The notes: generated by a model not told the origin, from the letters alone. A DNA stretch of 64,000 nucleotides from DATBGS01 sp036557885 (GCA_036557885.1 DATBGS010000122.1:62001-126000); one strand, 5' to 3'. Shown: positions 49,508 to 58,570, counted from the stretch's first letter. Translations and numbers: made by a program.

Positions 49508-49550
49508 GCGCGGCAAGTGCCCCTGCTTTGAGGGGTGGCCGGTGCTACAA
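49508..49550. repeat. Partial TGTAGC-type repeat
   Basis: On the minus strand the sequence reads CTTGTAGCACCGGCCACC and continues with a GTGCCCCTGCTTTGAGGGG hairpin, also present in the element at 17134-17265. It joins parts of both repeat families and lies between ispD and the PIN/TRAM gene. Confidence 0.5.
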
Positions 49551-49567
49551 GCGGGCGGCAACACAAC

Positions 49568-50746
49568 TTAACGTTTCACCACGCCGCCTTTGGGGTGGGC
49601 AAAGATCATGCGCCCGGCGACGGTTTGCAGGACGCGCGTGACCGTGACCTCGACGGTGCTGTTCATATGCTGGCGCCCGCCCTCGACAACGATCATGGTG
49701 CCATCATCGAGATAGCCCACGCCCTGGCCGAGTTCTTTGCCATCCTGAATGATCTTGACCATCATTTCTTCGCCGGGCAAGAGGACCGGCTTGACGGCGT
49801 TTGCCAGTTCGTTGATGTTGAGGACTTTGACGCCTTGCAGTTCGGCCACGCGGTTGAGGTTGAAGTCGTTGGTGATGATGGGGCATTGGAGGTTGCGCGC
49901 CAGCTTGACCAGTTTGGCGTCTACCTCGTTGGTGCCGTCCACGTCTACATCGGAGATTTCAACGGGGATGGTGGTTTCTTTCTGTAGGCGGTTGAGGATG
50001 TCTAGCCCGCGTCGGCCCCGGTTGCGGCGCAAGGTGTCGGCGGAATCAGCGATATGCTGAAGCTCCTCCAGCACGAAGCGCGGCACCAGCAGCACGCCGT
50101 TGATAAATCCGGTCTGGCTGATGTCGGCAATGCGCCCATCAATAATGGCGCTGGTATCCAGCAGCACTTTCTCCGAGGCTTTGCCGTTCTTTTTGGCGCG
50201 ATCACGGTCACGTTTGCGATTTTCGCGGCTTTCGGCCTCTTCCAGTTCGCGGATGTCCAGGTCGCGGCTGTCGCGCTCGCGTTCGCGCTCCTCGCGCTCG
50301 GCGGCGCGGCGCTGGCGCACGTTCCAGATGCCACTAAAGAGGTGGGCCAGGTCTTGCTTGCGATAGACAGCTACGGCGACGCCCAGATAGCCAAAGAGCA
50401 GCACGCCCAGGAAGGGCAGCACTTTGCCGAGGTTCAGGAAGGTCAACTCTGAGAGCGGGAAAGTGAGCAGTGCGGCAATGATCAGGCCAATGATCAGGCC
50501 AATCGTTGCGGCGACAATATCTCCGGCTGAGGTACGCCGAATGGCGCTGCGTATCCAGCGATAGGGACGGATGGTGATATAAGGAGTGATGATGAGCGCG
50601 ACCAGACCGCAGGCCACCGCGATGCCAACCAGGATGAACCAGGGCCAGTTCCAATGATTCAGTTCGTTTTGCTCATAGACAATTGCAAACCCGGCTCCGA
50701 GGGCTACGAGAGTCCCGATGATGCGGGAGATCATGGATGCCGACAT
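49568..50746 (-). CDS. Integral membrane PIN/TRAM-domain protein
   Basis: A 392-residue protein of the PilT/PIN type. Four hydrophobic segments (about 5-25, 32-56, 78-102 and 108-128) are followed by a charged coil (EREERERERDSRDLDIREL), a PIN domain (KVLLDTSAIIDGRIADI, VLLVPRFVLEELQHIADS, IITNDFNLNRVAELQGVKVLN, with the acidic metal-binding Asp set) and a C-terminal TRAM domain (GYLDDGTMIVVEGG). This is the YacL-type plan of a putative membrane-linked RNase. GGAGGAGG precedes ATG 50746. The target RNA is unknown. Confidence 0.85.
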   Translation of the reverse strand: MSASMISRIIGTLVALGAGFAIVYEQNELNHWNWPWFILVGIAVACGLVALIITPYITIRPYRWIRSAIRRTSAGDIVAATIGLIIGLIIAALLTFPLSELTFLNLGKVLPFLGVLLFGYLGVAVAVYRKQDLAHLFSGIWNVRQRRAAEREERERERDSRDLDIRELEEAESRENRKRDRDRAKKNGKASEKVLLDTSAIIDGRIADISQTGFINGVLLVPRFVLEELQHIADSADTLRRNRGRRGLDILNRLQKETTIPVEISDVDVDGTNEVDAKLVKLARNLQCPIITNDFNLNRVAELQGVKVLNINELANAVKPVLLPGEEMMVKIIQDGKELGQGVGYLDDGTMIVVEGGRQHMNSTVEVTVTRVLQTVAGRMIFAHPKGGVVKR

Positions 50747-51080
50747 TTCTTGCCTCCTCCAGGCTGACATTCCCACGACGACAGACCAGTTGCGGGGATG
50801 GTTCCATCCAGCGAGAAACCCGCCGCAGGCTGCTCTGTGCCGCGAAAATGCCGCAGACATCTTCCACAAACCTGAGCAGCTTCCTGGTTGCTCGTGCAGA
50901 TGTCGCTGTTGTAGTAAGTCCAGAGAGGGCAAGCAATAAACAATGGATAAGTGCAGTCAACTCCAGGCACCAGTTCCTCTGGTTATGGGGCGTTGATGAG
51001 CGCCCGCTCCCCTCTGAATGTAAAACGCTGTTGTTCACCATAGGTGTTGTGCGGCTCAGGCGTTGAGGCGTGCCAGTCAT
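50747..51080. other. Spacer between the PIN/TRAM gene and radA
   Basis: A 334-base spacer with no credible coding region. On the minus strand TTGCTT and TACAAC with a 17-base spacer (near 50911-50940) are the best promoter candidate for the PIN/TRAM gene; TTGACT with TATTGC is a second. No strong terminator for radA was found. Confidence 0.35.
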
Positions 51081-52583
51081 TTATTCCAGCGCGGCGTCAA
51101 GCGCCTGAGCAAGTGTACTTACATGTAGTAGTTCAATATCCTGAGAAGTTTGCACGGGAGCCTTGCCGCTTGTCTGCCTTGAGGAAGAGGCGTGCTCCTG
51201 CCTTGAGCGCGCGCGCCCGTCTCCGGGGAGATGCTCAGCCTGCTCCACGTGAAGCACCTTCTCTCTATCAAGAGGCGTGCCAGCTTTTGGGACAATGCAG
51301 CGGCGAAATCCGAGTTTTGCCGCTTCACTGATGCGCAGCCCAACCCGGCTGGCCGGGCGCACCTCGCCAGAGAGTCCAACCTCGCCAATCAGGGCTACGT
51401 CGGGGGCTATCTGGCGCTCTTTAAAGCTGGAAGCTATCGCGGCGGCAATGCCAAGGTCAACCCCTGGTTCATCGAGATTCAAGCCACCAACGACATTGGC
51501 ATAGACATCATGATTATACAACAATAACCCTACTCGCTTGGTCAAGACCGCCAGCAGCATCAGCAGCCGGTTATGGTCTATGCCGGTGGTGGTGAAGCGC
51601 GGCGTGCCAAAGGCCGTGCCCGCCACCAGCGCCTGGACCTCCACCAGCAAGGGGCGCGTGCCTTCCATGCTGACGACGATGGCGCTGCCGGTGGAGCGCG
51701 GGCCGCGCTCGCTTAAGAAGGCGGCGGAAGGGTTGGAAACCTCGATTAAGCCTTCGCCGTGCATCTCAAAGACGCCGACTTCATGCGTGGCGCCAAAGCG
51801 GTTTTTGGTGCCGCGCAGCAGGCGATAGGTATGAAAGCGCTCGCCTTCCAGATACAGCACAGCGTCTACCATATGCTCCAGGGCGCGCGGCCCGGCCACC
51901 GAGCCTTCTTTGGTGACATGCCCGATAATAAAAACGGGGATATGCAGACTTTTTGCAAGCCGATGCAGCCGGTTGGCGCCATCGCGTACCTGGCTGATGC
52001 TGCCAGGGACGGAACTCAGTTGGTCGGAGGCGATGGTTTGGATGGAGTCTATGATCACCAGGGCCGGTTTCATGCTGGTGATGGCCTCGGCAATGGTTTC
52101 CAGGTCGCTTTCGGGGTAGAGGTACAGGCGCGGGCTGCTGATGCCGAGGCGCTCGGCGCGGATGCGCACCTGCTCCGCTGATTCTTCGGCGGTGACGTAG
52201 AGCACCTCGCCCGCTGCCTCGGCCACGTTCCCGGCCACTTGCAGCAGGAGGGTGGATTTGCCGATGCCTGGCTCACCGCCGATCAGGACCAGTGAGCCGG
52301 CTACCAGGCCACCGCCCAGCACGCGGTCCATCTCGTCGCTGCCGGTGCTTAGGCGGTGCTGGGCAATGGCGCGAATCTCTGGCAGCGGCGTGGGCTGGGC
52401 GAAGATGCCACCCAGCCCGTTTGATGAACGCGCGGTGGCGCGTGAGGCGCGGGAGGGGGCGGCGGGCTGCTCAACGGTTTCAACAAAACTATTCCAGGCG
52501 TTACACTCCGGGCAGCGGCCAAGGTATTTGGCGCTCTCGTAGTTGCATTGTTGGCAGATGTATTTGGTATAGCTTTTTGGCAT
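51081..52583 (-). CDS. radA: DNA repair protein RadA (Sms)
   Basis: A 500-residue DNA-repair ATPase that processes recombination intermediates. A C4 zinc finger (CQQC, CPEC, residues 10-27), Walker A GGEPGIGKST (102-111), the KNRFG motif in GTKNRFGATHEVGVFEM and a Lon-like C-terminal domain are present (LNLDEPGVDLGIAAAIASSF). About 45 residues after the Lon-like domain are Arg/Ser/Gln-rich and variable. The ATG at 52583 starts directly at MPKSYTKYICQQC. It follows the clpC terminator on the minus strand, so it has its own promoter region at 52584-52720. Confidence 0.94.
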   Translation of the reverse strand: MPKSYTKYICQQCNYESAKYLGRCPECNAWNSFVETVEQPAAPSRASRATARSSNGLGGIFAQPTPLPEIRAIAQHRLSTGSDEMDRVLGGGLVAGSLVLIGGEPGIGKSTLLLQVAGNVAEAAGEVLYVTAEESAEQVRIRAERLGISSPRLYLYPESDLETIAEAITSMKPALVIIDSIQTIASDQLSSVPGSISQVRDGANRLHRLAKSLHIPVFIIGHVTKEGSVAGPRALEHMVDAVLYLEGERFHTYRLLRGTKNRFGATHEVGVFEMHGEGLIEVSNPSAAFLSERGPRSTGSAIVVSMEGTRPLLVEVQALVAGTAFGTPRFTTTGIDHNRLLMLLAVLTKRVGLLLYNHDVYANVVGGLNLDEPGVDLGIAAAIASSFKERQIAPDVALIGEVGLSGEVRPASRVGLRISEAAKLGFRRCIVPKAGTPLDREKVLHVEQAEHLPGDGRARSRQEHASSSRQTSGKAPVQTSQDIELLHVSTLAQALDAALE

Positions 52584-52723
52584 GCGTTGGTGTGTCTCTG
52601 AGCAAATAGGATGACCACAACGACAAACGAGCACGTACGAGATGGGCAAACGATAAACGAGCACATGGATCAAGATGGGTAAATGCAAAGGGCCTGACCC
52701 CGCTGCTGCGGCAAAGACTGACT

Positions 52724-52767
52724 CTTCCTGCGGCCCGCTGGACGTCTCCGTTGGGCCGCAGGGAAGA
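52724..52767 (-). terminator. Terminator hairpin of clpC
   Basis: CCTGCGGCCC (52728-52737) pairs with GGGCCGCAGG (52754-52763), extended by TCTTCC and GGAAGA with one bulge. The stem lies about 45 bases after the clpC stop on the minus strand. No U-tract follows directly, so efficiency is uncertain. Confidence 0.5.
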
Positions 52768-52807
52768 ACCATCCTCCGCTGCTCTGCATGGGCCAGGCCC
52801 GGCTGTC

Positions 52808-55336
52808 TTAGAGGCTTTCGCTGCTGCCAGCCTCGCCTGCCGAAAGCGCTGCCTCTGGTGGGGGCGGCAGTGCCTCCAGTTGAGGACGGGCTTCCAGGAC
52901 CAGGACGCCATCCACGACCAGCGCTTCCACCACTTCGCCCGGCTTGAACTTCCCTTGCAGGAGTCCTTCAGCCAGCGGGTCTTCGACCATGTTCTGAATT
53001 GTCCGGCGGAGAGGCCGCGCGCCAAAGGCGGGGTCAAAGCCCTTCGTCACCAGGAAATCCTTGGTGTCGTCGGGGACGATCAGTTCGATCTGCTGCTCGG
53101 TGAGCTGCATGCGCACGCGGGCGAGCATGATGTCCACAATCTGGCGCACTTCCTCTTGCTTGAGGGAGTGGAAGACGATGATCGCGTCAATACGGTTGAT
53201 GAACTCCGGCTTAAAGGTGTTTTTGAGTTCGCCAAGCACCTTGTCCTTCATTCGCTCGTAGTCCTGTTGCGCTGCTTTGGCCTTGTCCTTCCCCTGGGTA
53301 AAGCCGATGGCTGCCGCTTTATTCATCTCGCTGGCGCCGACGTTGGAGGTCATGATCACGATGGTGTTGCGGAAGTCCACCGTGCGGCCCTTGGCATCGG
53401 TTAACTTGCCGTCCTCCAGAATCTGGAGCAGCATGTTGAAGACATCGGGATGGGCTTTTTCGATCTCATCCAGCAGGATGACGCTGTAGGACTTGCGGCG
53501 CACCGCTTCGGTTAACTGGCCGCCCTCTTCATAGCCGACATAGCCTGGAGGCGCACCGACGAGGCGAGCTGCCGCGTGGCGCTCCATGAACTCGGACATG
53601 TCAATTTTGATGAGAGCGTCTTCGCTGCCGAACATAAACTCAGCCAGCGCCTTTGCCAGTTCGGTTTTGCCCACGCCGGTTGGCCCCATGAAGATGAAGG
53701 AGCCAATGGGTCGCTTGGGGTCTTTCAACCCCGCGCGGGCGCGGCGCACAGCCTTGCTGATGATGTCAATTGGCTCTTGCTGGGCGATGACGCGCTTGTG
53801 CAGCGCCTCCTCCATCTGGAGCAGGCGGACGGATTCTTCCTGGGCGATGCGCATCACCGGAATGCCGGTCCACATGGAGACGATCTGGGCAATGTCTTCT
53901 TCGCCCACGATGGGCTTTTCGTTGCCCTGCTCTTTGTGCCAGCCCGATTCCAGCTTGGAGATGCGCTCTTTGAGTTTCACCTCGCGGTCACGCAACTCGG
54001 CGGCCAGTTCGTATTCTTGCTGCTGGATGGCGGCCTCTTTTTCGTTGAGGACGGCCTCCAGGCCCTTCATGGCTTCCTTGAGGTTGAGGGGTGCCAGCGA
54101 GCGCTGCATGCGGACACGGCTGGCGGCCTCGTCAATGAGGTCAATCGCCTTGTCCGGCAGGAACCGGTCGGTGATATAGCGGCTTGCCATTTCTGCGGCG
54201 GCTTTGATGGCCGCGTCGGAGATGGTGAGCCGGTGATGCTGCTCGTATTTTTCGCGGATGCCCTTGAGGATGTCTACGGTTTCCTCAACGGTGGATTCGC
54301 GGACGATGACTTCCTGGAAGCGGCGTTGGAGGGCAGCATCGCGCTCGATATATTTGCGATACTCGTCGAGGGTGGTGGCGCCGATACATTGGAGTTCGCC
54401 GCGAGACAGGGCTGGCTTCAAAATATTGGCCGCATCCACCGCGCCTTCTGCTGCGCCTGCGCCCACCAGCGTATGCAATTCGTCAATGAAAATAATGCAA
54501 TCTCCGCTGGTGCGAATCTCTTCAATGATTTTCTTCAGCCGCTCCTCAAACTCACCGCGATATTTGGTGCCCGCCACGAGTGAGCCAACGTCCAGCGTGA
54601 GCAGGCGCTTGTTCTGGAGTGTTTCCGGCACTTCGCCTGCGATGATTTTCTGGGCCAGGCCCTCGGCAATCGCGGTTTTGCCAACGCCAGGCTCGCCAAT
54701 GAGCGCCGGGTTGTTTTTCAACCGACGAGAGAGAATCTGAATAACCCGCTCGATCTCCTTTTCGCGCCCGATGATGGGGTCGAGCTTGCCCGCGCGGGCG
54801 GCGGCGGTCAGGTCCATGCCCATCTGGTCAATGGTCGGCGTTTTGGAGTGTTTGGGGTCGGCGTGATGCTGCCCGCTGGACTGGCTGAGCACCTGAATGG
54901 TCTGGGTGCGCACTTTCTCCAGATTGACGCCCAGGCTTTCCAGGACGCCAGCAGCAATGCCTTCGCCTTCGCGGACCAACCCAAGCAGCAGGTGTTCCGT
55001 GCCGATGTAGTGGTGATTCAGGCGGCGGGCCTCGTCAACCGCCAATTCGATGACCTTCTTGGCGCGTGGGGTCAAACCAATCTCCCCCAGCACAATCCGA
55101 TCACCCCGGCCTATGATAAACTCGACGGCGCTCCGAACTTTGTTCAGTTCCACGCCGAGGTTCGAGAGAACCTTCGCGGCCACCCCCTCGCCCTCACGGA
55201 CAAGGCCCAGGAGCAGATGCTCGGTGCCGATATAGTTGTGGTTGAAGCGTTGTGCTTCTTCCTGGGCGAGGCTAAGAACTTTCCTGGCCCGTTCCGTAAA
55301 TTTGTCAAAACGGTCGCGGTCGTTCACCTGCGTCAC
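52808..55336 (-). CDS. clpC: ATP-dependent Clp protease ATP-binding subunit
   Basis: An 842-residue AAA+ unfoldase that feeds ClpP. Order: N-domain repeats (residues 1-145, FTERARKVLSLAQEEAQR); first AAA module with GEPGVGKTAIAEGL near 220; UVR-type middle helix (IQQQEYELAAELRDREVKL near 430); second AAA module with GPTGVGKTELAKAL near 560; C-terminal domain (FGARPLRRTIQNMVEDPLAEGLL). The start codon is GTG at 55336 with AAAGGGGG just upstream. No ctsR, mcsA or mcsB precedes it, in contrast to the classical Gram-positive operon. Its promoter lies about 215 bases upstream. Confidence 0.96.
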   Translation of the reverse strand: MTQVNDRDRFDKFTERARKVLSLAQEEAQRFNHNYIGTEHLLLGLVREGEGVAAKVLSNLGVELNKVRSAVEFIIGRGDRIVLGEIGLTPRAKKVIELAVDEARRLNHHYIGTEHLLLGLVREGEGIAAGVLESLGVNLEKVRTQTIQVLSQSSGQHHADPKHSKTPTIDQMGMDLTAAARAGKLDPIIGREKEIERVIQILSRRLKNNPALIGEPGVGKTAIAEGLAQKIIAGEVPETLQNKRLLTLDVGSLVAGTKYRGEFEERLKKIIEEIRTSGDCIIFIDELHTLVGAGAAEGAVDAANILKPALSRGELQCIGATTLDEYRKYIERDAALQRRFQEVIVRESTVEETVDILKGIREKYEQHHRLTISDAAIKAAAEMASRYITDRFLPDKAIDLIDEAASRVRMQRSLAPLNLKEAMKGLEAVLNEKEAAIQQQEYELAAELRDREVKLKERISKLESGWHKEQGNEKPIVGEEDIAQIVSMWTGIPVMRIAQEESVRLLQMEEALHKRVIAQQEPIDIISKAVRRARAGLKDPKRPIGSFIFMGPTGVGKTELAKALAEFMFGSEDALIKIDMSEFMERHAAARLVGAPPGYVGYEEGGQLTEAVRRKSYSVILLDEIEKAHPDVFNMLLQILEDGKLTDAKGRTVDFRNTIVIMTSNVGASEMNKAAAIGFTQGKDKAKAAQQDYERMKDKVLGELKNTFKPEFINRIDAIIVFHSLKQEEVRQIVDIMLARVRMQLTEQQIELIVPDDTKDFLVTKGFDPAFGARPLRRTIQNMVEDPLAEGLLQGKFKPGEVVEALVVDGVLVLEARPQLEALPPPPEAALSAGEAGSSESL

Positions 55337-55428
55337 CCCCCTTTCAAGGCAGAGGGAGGAAGTGCACCCTCTGATAGCTCAGGTTGACCACAGTTCCATC
55401 GTTGTTGGATGAAACATACACTCACGTT

Positions 55429-55533
55429 TCACCCCTTTTTGGCGCCCATTGACTCGACAAATGGGCGATTGAGTGCCTTACAGACACCCCGTAGAAAGCG
55501 CAGAGCGCCTCTACCGTTGGGAATGGAGCGCAT
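55429..55533 (-). CDS. Possible 34-residue leader ORF of clpC
   Basis: ATG 55533 lies about 18 bases after the predicted transcription start and opens a 34-codon frame (MRSIPNGRGALRFLRGVCKA, then LNRPFVESMGAKKG). AGAGG lies 9 bases before it, but inside a hairpin (GGCAAGA with TCTTGCC). The basic product resembles no family I know. It may be non-coding leader; confidence is low. Confidence 0.2.
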   Translation of the reverse strand: MRSIPNGRGALRFLRGVCKALNRPFVESMGAKKG

Positions 55534-55557
55534 TGGCAAGAACCTCTTGCCGCTACC

Positions 55558-55586
55558 AGTATAGCACGATGAGCAACGCCGTGCAA
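55558..55586 (-). promoter_or_regulatory. Sigma-70 promoter of clpC
   Basis: On the minus strand TTGCAC (55586-55581) and TATACT (55563-55558) have a 17-base spacer, giving a 215-base leader that begins with a GGCAAGA/TCTTGCC hairpin. Confidence 0.75.
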
Positions 55587-55832
55587 CCAGCAGAACTGCT
55601 GCTGCGTGCGAAAAGGGGCGGCCTCGCGCTCTGCTGTTTCTAGGAGCGTCCTCCTGTCTTTGAGTACCCGTCACGTCCCCAAAAAGATGAGCAAAAGATG
55701 TGAGTTGCTGAAGCAGCCAGAAACTCCTTGGGAAGAGATAGCTCTCTTTTATTATAGCAAACTTTTCCCTGGCTCACCGTTCACTGACTCACAAAGTGCC
55801 CGTTGTCTACGCACATCCTTGCAGATAGGTCA

Positions 55833-55869
55833 GCCTTCTTCTTGCTTTAACTTAAAGCAAGAAGAAGGC
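55833..55869. terminator. Perfect 18-bp palindrome after the S1 gene
   Basis: Arms GCCTTCTTCTTGCTTTAA (55833-55850) and its complement (55852-55869) flank a single central C, 43 bases past the S1-protein stop on the minus strand. AT-rich in the middle and purine/pyrimidine asymmetric, it could terminate transcription or protect the 3' end. There is no U-run outside the stem. Confidence 0.55.
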
Positions 55870-55912
55870 CGATTCTGTTGTGTTATCGCGGCTGAGAGCC
55901 ACTACGCGAGCC

Positions 55913-57388
55913 TTACCGATGGTCCTCGTTTTCCGTGTTCTCGCGTTCCTGGTTCAGCCGGGCCGCGTGGAAGGCCGCTTCCATTGCGGTCATTTCGGCT
56001 GTGCTCTGGTCCGCCGGGGCGTTGCCCTGATCCGCTGTTGCCTCGCGTGTTTCGCGCTCGCGTGGCTGGCGCCGGGGCGTTTCGCGTAGGCTGGCGCTCT
56101 CGGCGGGCGCTTCTGCTGGCGCTGTTTCGCCTGGGCTGGCTTCGGAGATTGCCTGGGCTGTCTCGTCTGTGGGCTGCTGCTCTGGCTCAACGGCCTGGCG
56201 CACACTCAGCCCCAGCCGCCGCCGCTCGCTTTCGATGCGCAGGATGCGCAGCGAGAGTTCCTGGCCTTCGTGCAGGGCGGTCTTGGGGTCTTGGCCGGGC
56301 AGCAACTCGGAGAGATGAATCAGGCCCTCAACGCCGTCCTCGATCCGCGCAAAAGCCCCAAAGGGCGCGATCTTGGTGACGACGCCTTTGACCAACTGGC
56401 CGATCTGATAGCGCTTCTCGACGGTGGTCCAGGGGTCCACTTCGGCGCGTTTGATCGAGAGGGCAATCTTCTTCTTGTCCTTGTCCACGCTGAGCACCTG
56501 CACCTCGACCTCCTGGCCGACATGCAAGACTTCGCTGGGATGGTTGACACGGCTCCAGGCAAGCTGGGAGATATGCACCAGTCCATCGGCCCCGCCCAGG
56601 TCCACAAAGGCGCCAAAGTTTGCCAGATTGCTGACCACGCCCTTGCGGATGTCGCCCGTCTGAAGCTCATTGAGCAGCTCTTCGCGCCGCTTGGTGCGCC
56701 ATTCTTGCACCGCCAGCCGCTCTGAAAGAATCAGCCGGTTGCGGTTGCGGTTGATCTCGATGATCTTGAGCTGAAGCGTGCGCCCGACCATTGCCTGCAA
56801 TTTGGCGTTGGTTTCGGCGCTGTCAGCCGTGTCTTCGCGCTTGAGGTTGAGAATCTGCGAGATGGGAACAAAGCCGCGAATCCCATCCAGGTTGACAATC
56901 AAGCCCCCCTTGTTATAGTCAATGACCTCTGCCTCCAGCAGGTCGCCACGATCTGCCTGCTCCTGGGCGATGCGCCATTGGCGCTCCATGCGGGCGCGCT
57001 TGAGCGAGACGATGGCATGGCCTTCCGGGGTTTCGGGCTGGATGATGTATACCAGCACTTCGTTCCCTACCGCAAGCTCCTCGAACGAGCCGTAGCCGCT
57101 GGCGGGCAGTTCCTTGGTAGAGAGAACGCCCTCCGATTTCAGGCCAATATCTACCAGAATCTCATCCTGGTCAATGCGGACAATGACCCCTTCGACCACA
57201 TCGCCGCGCTTCAGGCTCCGGGGAGCATGGCTGGACTCCTCCAGCAGTTTTGCCATATCGGTTTCGCTGGTGTCAGAGTCAGCAGGGCTGGTGCTGGTGC
57301 TGCCGCTGGCTCTTCCGTTCTGGACGGGTTCATTGAGGAAACTGGTTGCCGAATCTGTTGGTTCCTGATACTCTTCTTGTTGATACAT
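55913..57388 (-). CDS. rpsA: S1-domain RNA-binding protein (ribosomal protein S1-like)
   Basis: A 491-residue protein with an acidic/Ser-Thr N-terminus (1-55), four S1 repeats (about 60-130, 145-220, 240-315 and 325-395; e.g. GDVVEGVIVRIDQDEILVDI, RKGVVSNLANFGAFVDLGG, GVVTKIAPFGAFARIEDG) and a 100-residue disordered tail with Glu/Thr/Pro/Arg. Four repeats is short of the six in E. coli S1 but usual in many Gram-positive and Chloroflexota proteins. It is expected to bind mRNA at the ribosome. An in-leader terminator may regulate it. Confidence 0.85.
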   Translation of the reverse strand: MYQQEEYQEPTDSATSFLNEPVQNGRASGSTSTSPADSDTSETDMAKLLEESSHAPRSLKRGDVVEGVIVRIDQDEILVDIGLKSEGVLSTKELPASGYGSFEELAVGNEVLVYIIQPETPEGHAIVSLKRARMERQWRIAQEQADRGDLLEAEVIDYNKGGLIVNLDGIRGFVPISQILNLKREDTADSAETNAKLQAMVGRTLQLKIIEINRNRNRLILSERLAVQEWRTKRREELLNELQTGDIRKGVVSNLANFGAFVDLGGADGLVHISQLAWSRVNHPSEVLHVGQEVEVQVLSVDKDKKKIALSIKRAEVDPWTTVEKRYQIGQLVKGVVTKIAPFGAFARIEDGVEGLIHLSELLPGQDPKTALHEGQELSLRILRIESERRRLGLSVRQAVEPEQQPTDETAQAISEASPGETAPAEAPAESASLRETPRRQPRERETREATADQGNAPADQSTAEMTAMEAAFHAARLNQERENTENEDHR

Positions 57389-57603
57389 GGGTTGGTCTAC
57401 ACCCCCTCATTTCGCTGTGGTGCCGTGGCCGCCGCGCGGGCCGCTCGGCGTACAGGAGCGTGGGGAGAGGCACCCTCACACCTGAACGTTACGGAATAGA
57501 GCGCGACTGTGCGTAGGCTCATAAGCAGGGGAAATTGAGAAGAAGGACGCCAGAGGTGCAAAATGGCTGTTCCTGAGCCAAGTCACCGCGCTGCCCAGGA
57601 ACG

Positions 57604-57632
57604 AAAAAAGAGCCTACAGGCGCGTAAGCTCT
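57604..57632 (-). terminator. Intrinsic terminator inside the S1-gene leader (attenuator candidate)
   Basis: On the minus strand a 9-bp stem (57632-57624 with 57617-57609, AGAGCTTAC arm, one G-U pair) with a 6-nt loop is followed by TTTTTT. It lies about 75-95 bases downstream of the predicted start of the S1 transcript and about 215 bases before the gene. The preceding palindrome TCTCAACGTTGAGA (57643-57630) overlaps the 5' arm by three bases, so the two structures could compete. Confidence 0.6.
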
Positions 57633-57711
57633 CAACGTTGAGAACAAAACTTCAACGCTCACGGCCTGGCGCGAGCCTCCTCGATATATGTGCCCCCACT
57701 TATATAGCGAT

Positions 57712-57740
57712 ATTATACCCTATGGACGTGGACAATGCAA
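57712..57740 (-). promoter_or_regulatory. Sigma-70 promoter of the S1 gene
   Basis: On the minus strand TTGCAT (57740-57735) and a perfect TATAAT (57717-57712) have a 17-base spacer. Transcription should start near 57705, giving a leader of about 317 bases before the ATG at 57388. It faces the Nudix gene on the opposite strand. Confidence 0.8.
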
Positions 57741-57782
57741 GTGCTACCAGTTGTCGTCAAGAACCCCCGGTTTAGAGGCGCT

Positions 57783-58388
57783 ATGACATTAGCTGACGCT
57801 GATCTTGAAACCATTGTGGTCTATTTACGGAAGGTATTGCTCCAAAACTCCGCTGATCTGGTCAGGGCGATTCCAGTTGGCCAGCGAGCAGCAGCGGTGC
57901 TGGCCCCGCTCTATCTGCACGATGGCCGCCCGCATCTGCTGTTTACGCAGCGAGCCGAGACGCTGAACGCGCACCGGGGAGAGATCTCCTTTCCAGGTGG
58001 CCGTTATGAACCCGGCGATGGCTCACTGGAGCAGACGGCGCTGCGCGAGGCGCGGGAGGAGATTGGGCTGGCGCCGGAGCGGGTGGAACTGCTGGGGCTG
58101 CTGGCGCCGGTCTGGACGGTGGTGAGCAACTTTACGATTCTGCCCTTTGTGGGCCTGTTGCCCACTGGCCCAGGTGATCTGCGGCTGAATTCGGCGGAGG
58201 TGGCGGCGTTGATTGAGGCGCCGCTGGCTGAACTGGCGAATCCAGCAATTTTTCACGTGGAGGAGTGGGTGCGCGGAGGCGTGGCGCGGCCTGTGTATTT
58301 CTATGATTTTGGCCCACACCGTATCTGGGGGGCGACGGCACGCATGCTCTTTGAGCTTTTGGAGTTGCTGCGGGAAGGCAAAGAATAG
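57783..58388 (+). CDS. Nudix hydrolase, CoA pyrophosphatase-like
   Basis: A 201-residue hydrolase. The Nudix box is GRYEPGDGSLEQTALREARE followed by EIGL, and the preceding RGEISFPGG matches the CoA-pyrophosphatase (NudL/Pcd1) group. It probably hydrolyses CoA or oxidised CoA to phosphopantetheine and ADP. ATG 57783 has GAGGCG about 6 bases upstream; the frame is open to ATG 57735, which overlaps the S1 promoter -35 box on the other strand. It points away from the S1 gene. Confidence 0.85.
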   Translation: MTLADADLETIVVYLRKVLLQNSADLVRAIPVGQRAAAVLAPLYLHDGRPHLLFTQRAETLNAHRGEISFPGGRYEPGDGSLEQTALREAREEIGLAPERVELLGLLAPVWTVVSNFTILPFVGLLPTGPGDLRLNSAEVAALIEAPLAELANPAIFHVEEWVRGGVARPVYFYDFGPHRIWGATARMLFELLELLREGKE

Positions 58389-58570
58389 CCCGAAACAGGG
58401 CCGGATGCCCGTTCAGACACGCATGTTACCGCCTGTATAGTTGTCCGTCTCTGCATACAGAGAAGTTTGGCATCGGGTGATGTGCCCCCACACTCCCACC
58501 CGCTGCCAGCACTGTTCCCGCCGTCCTCTTAGTGCGCCCCCTTTGTGACTACCTTTTCTAAAATGAGCAG

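Larger units (their letters stand above)
55337..55912. other. clpC leader/promoter region and S1-gene 3' region
   Basis: This 576-base spacer between clpC and the S1 gene (both minus strand) carries, in transcription order, the 37-bp palindrome at 55833-55869, the clpC promoter (55558-55586), a hairpin at the predicted 5' end (55535-55551), a possible 34-codon ORF (55429-55533) and a CGCCCATT/AATGGGCG hairpin (55443-55467). No CIRCE or CtsR box was seen. Confidence 0.6.

Noticed and set aside
53576..54583. 335-codon frame opposite clpC
   Set aside because: No domain, and clpC on the other strand is unambiguous.
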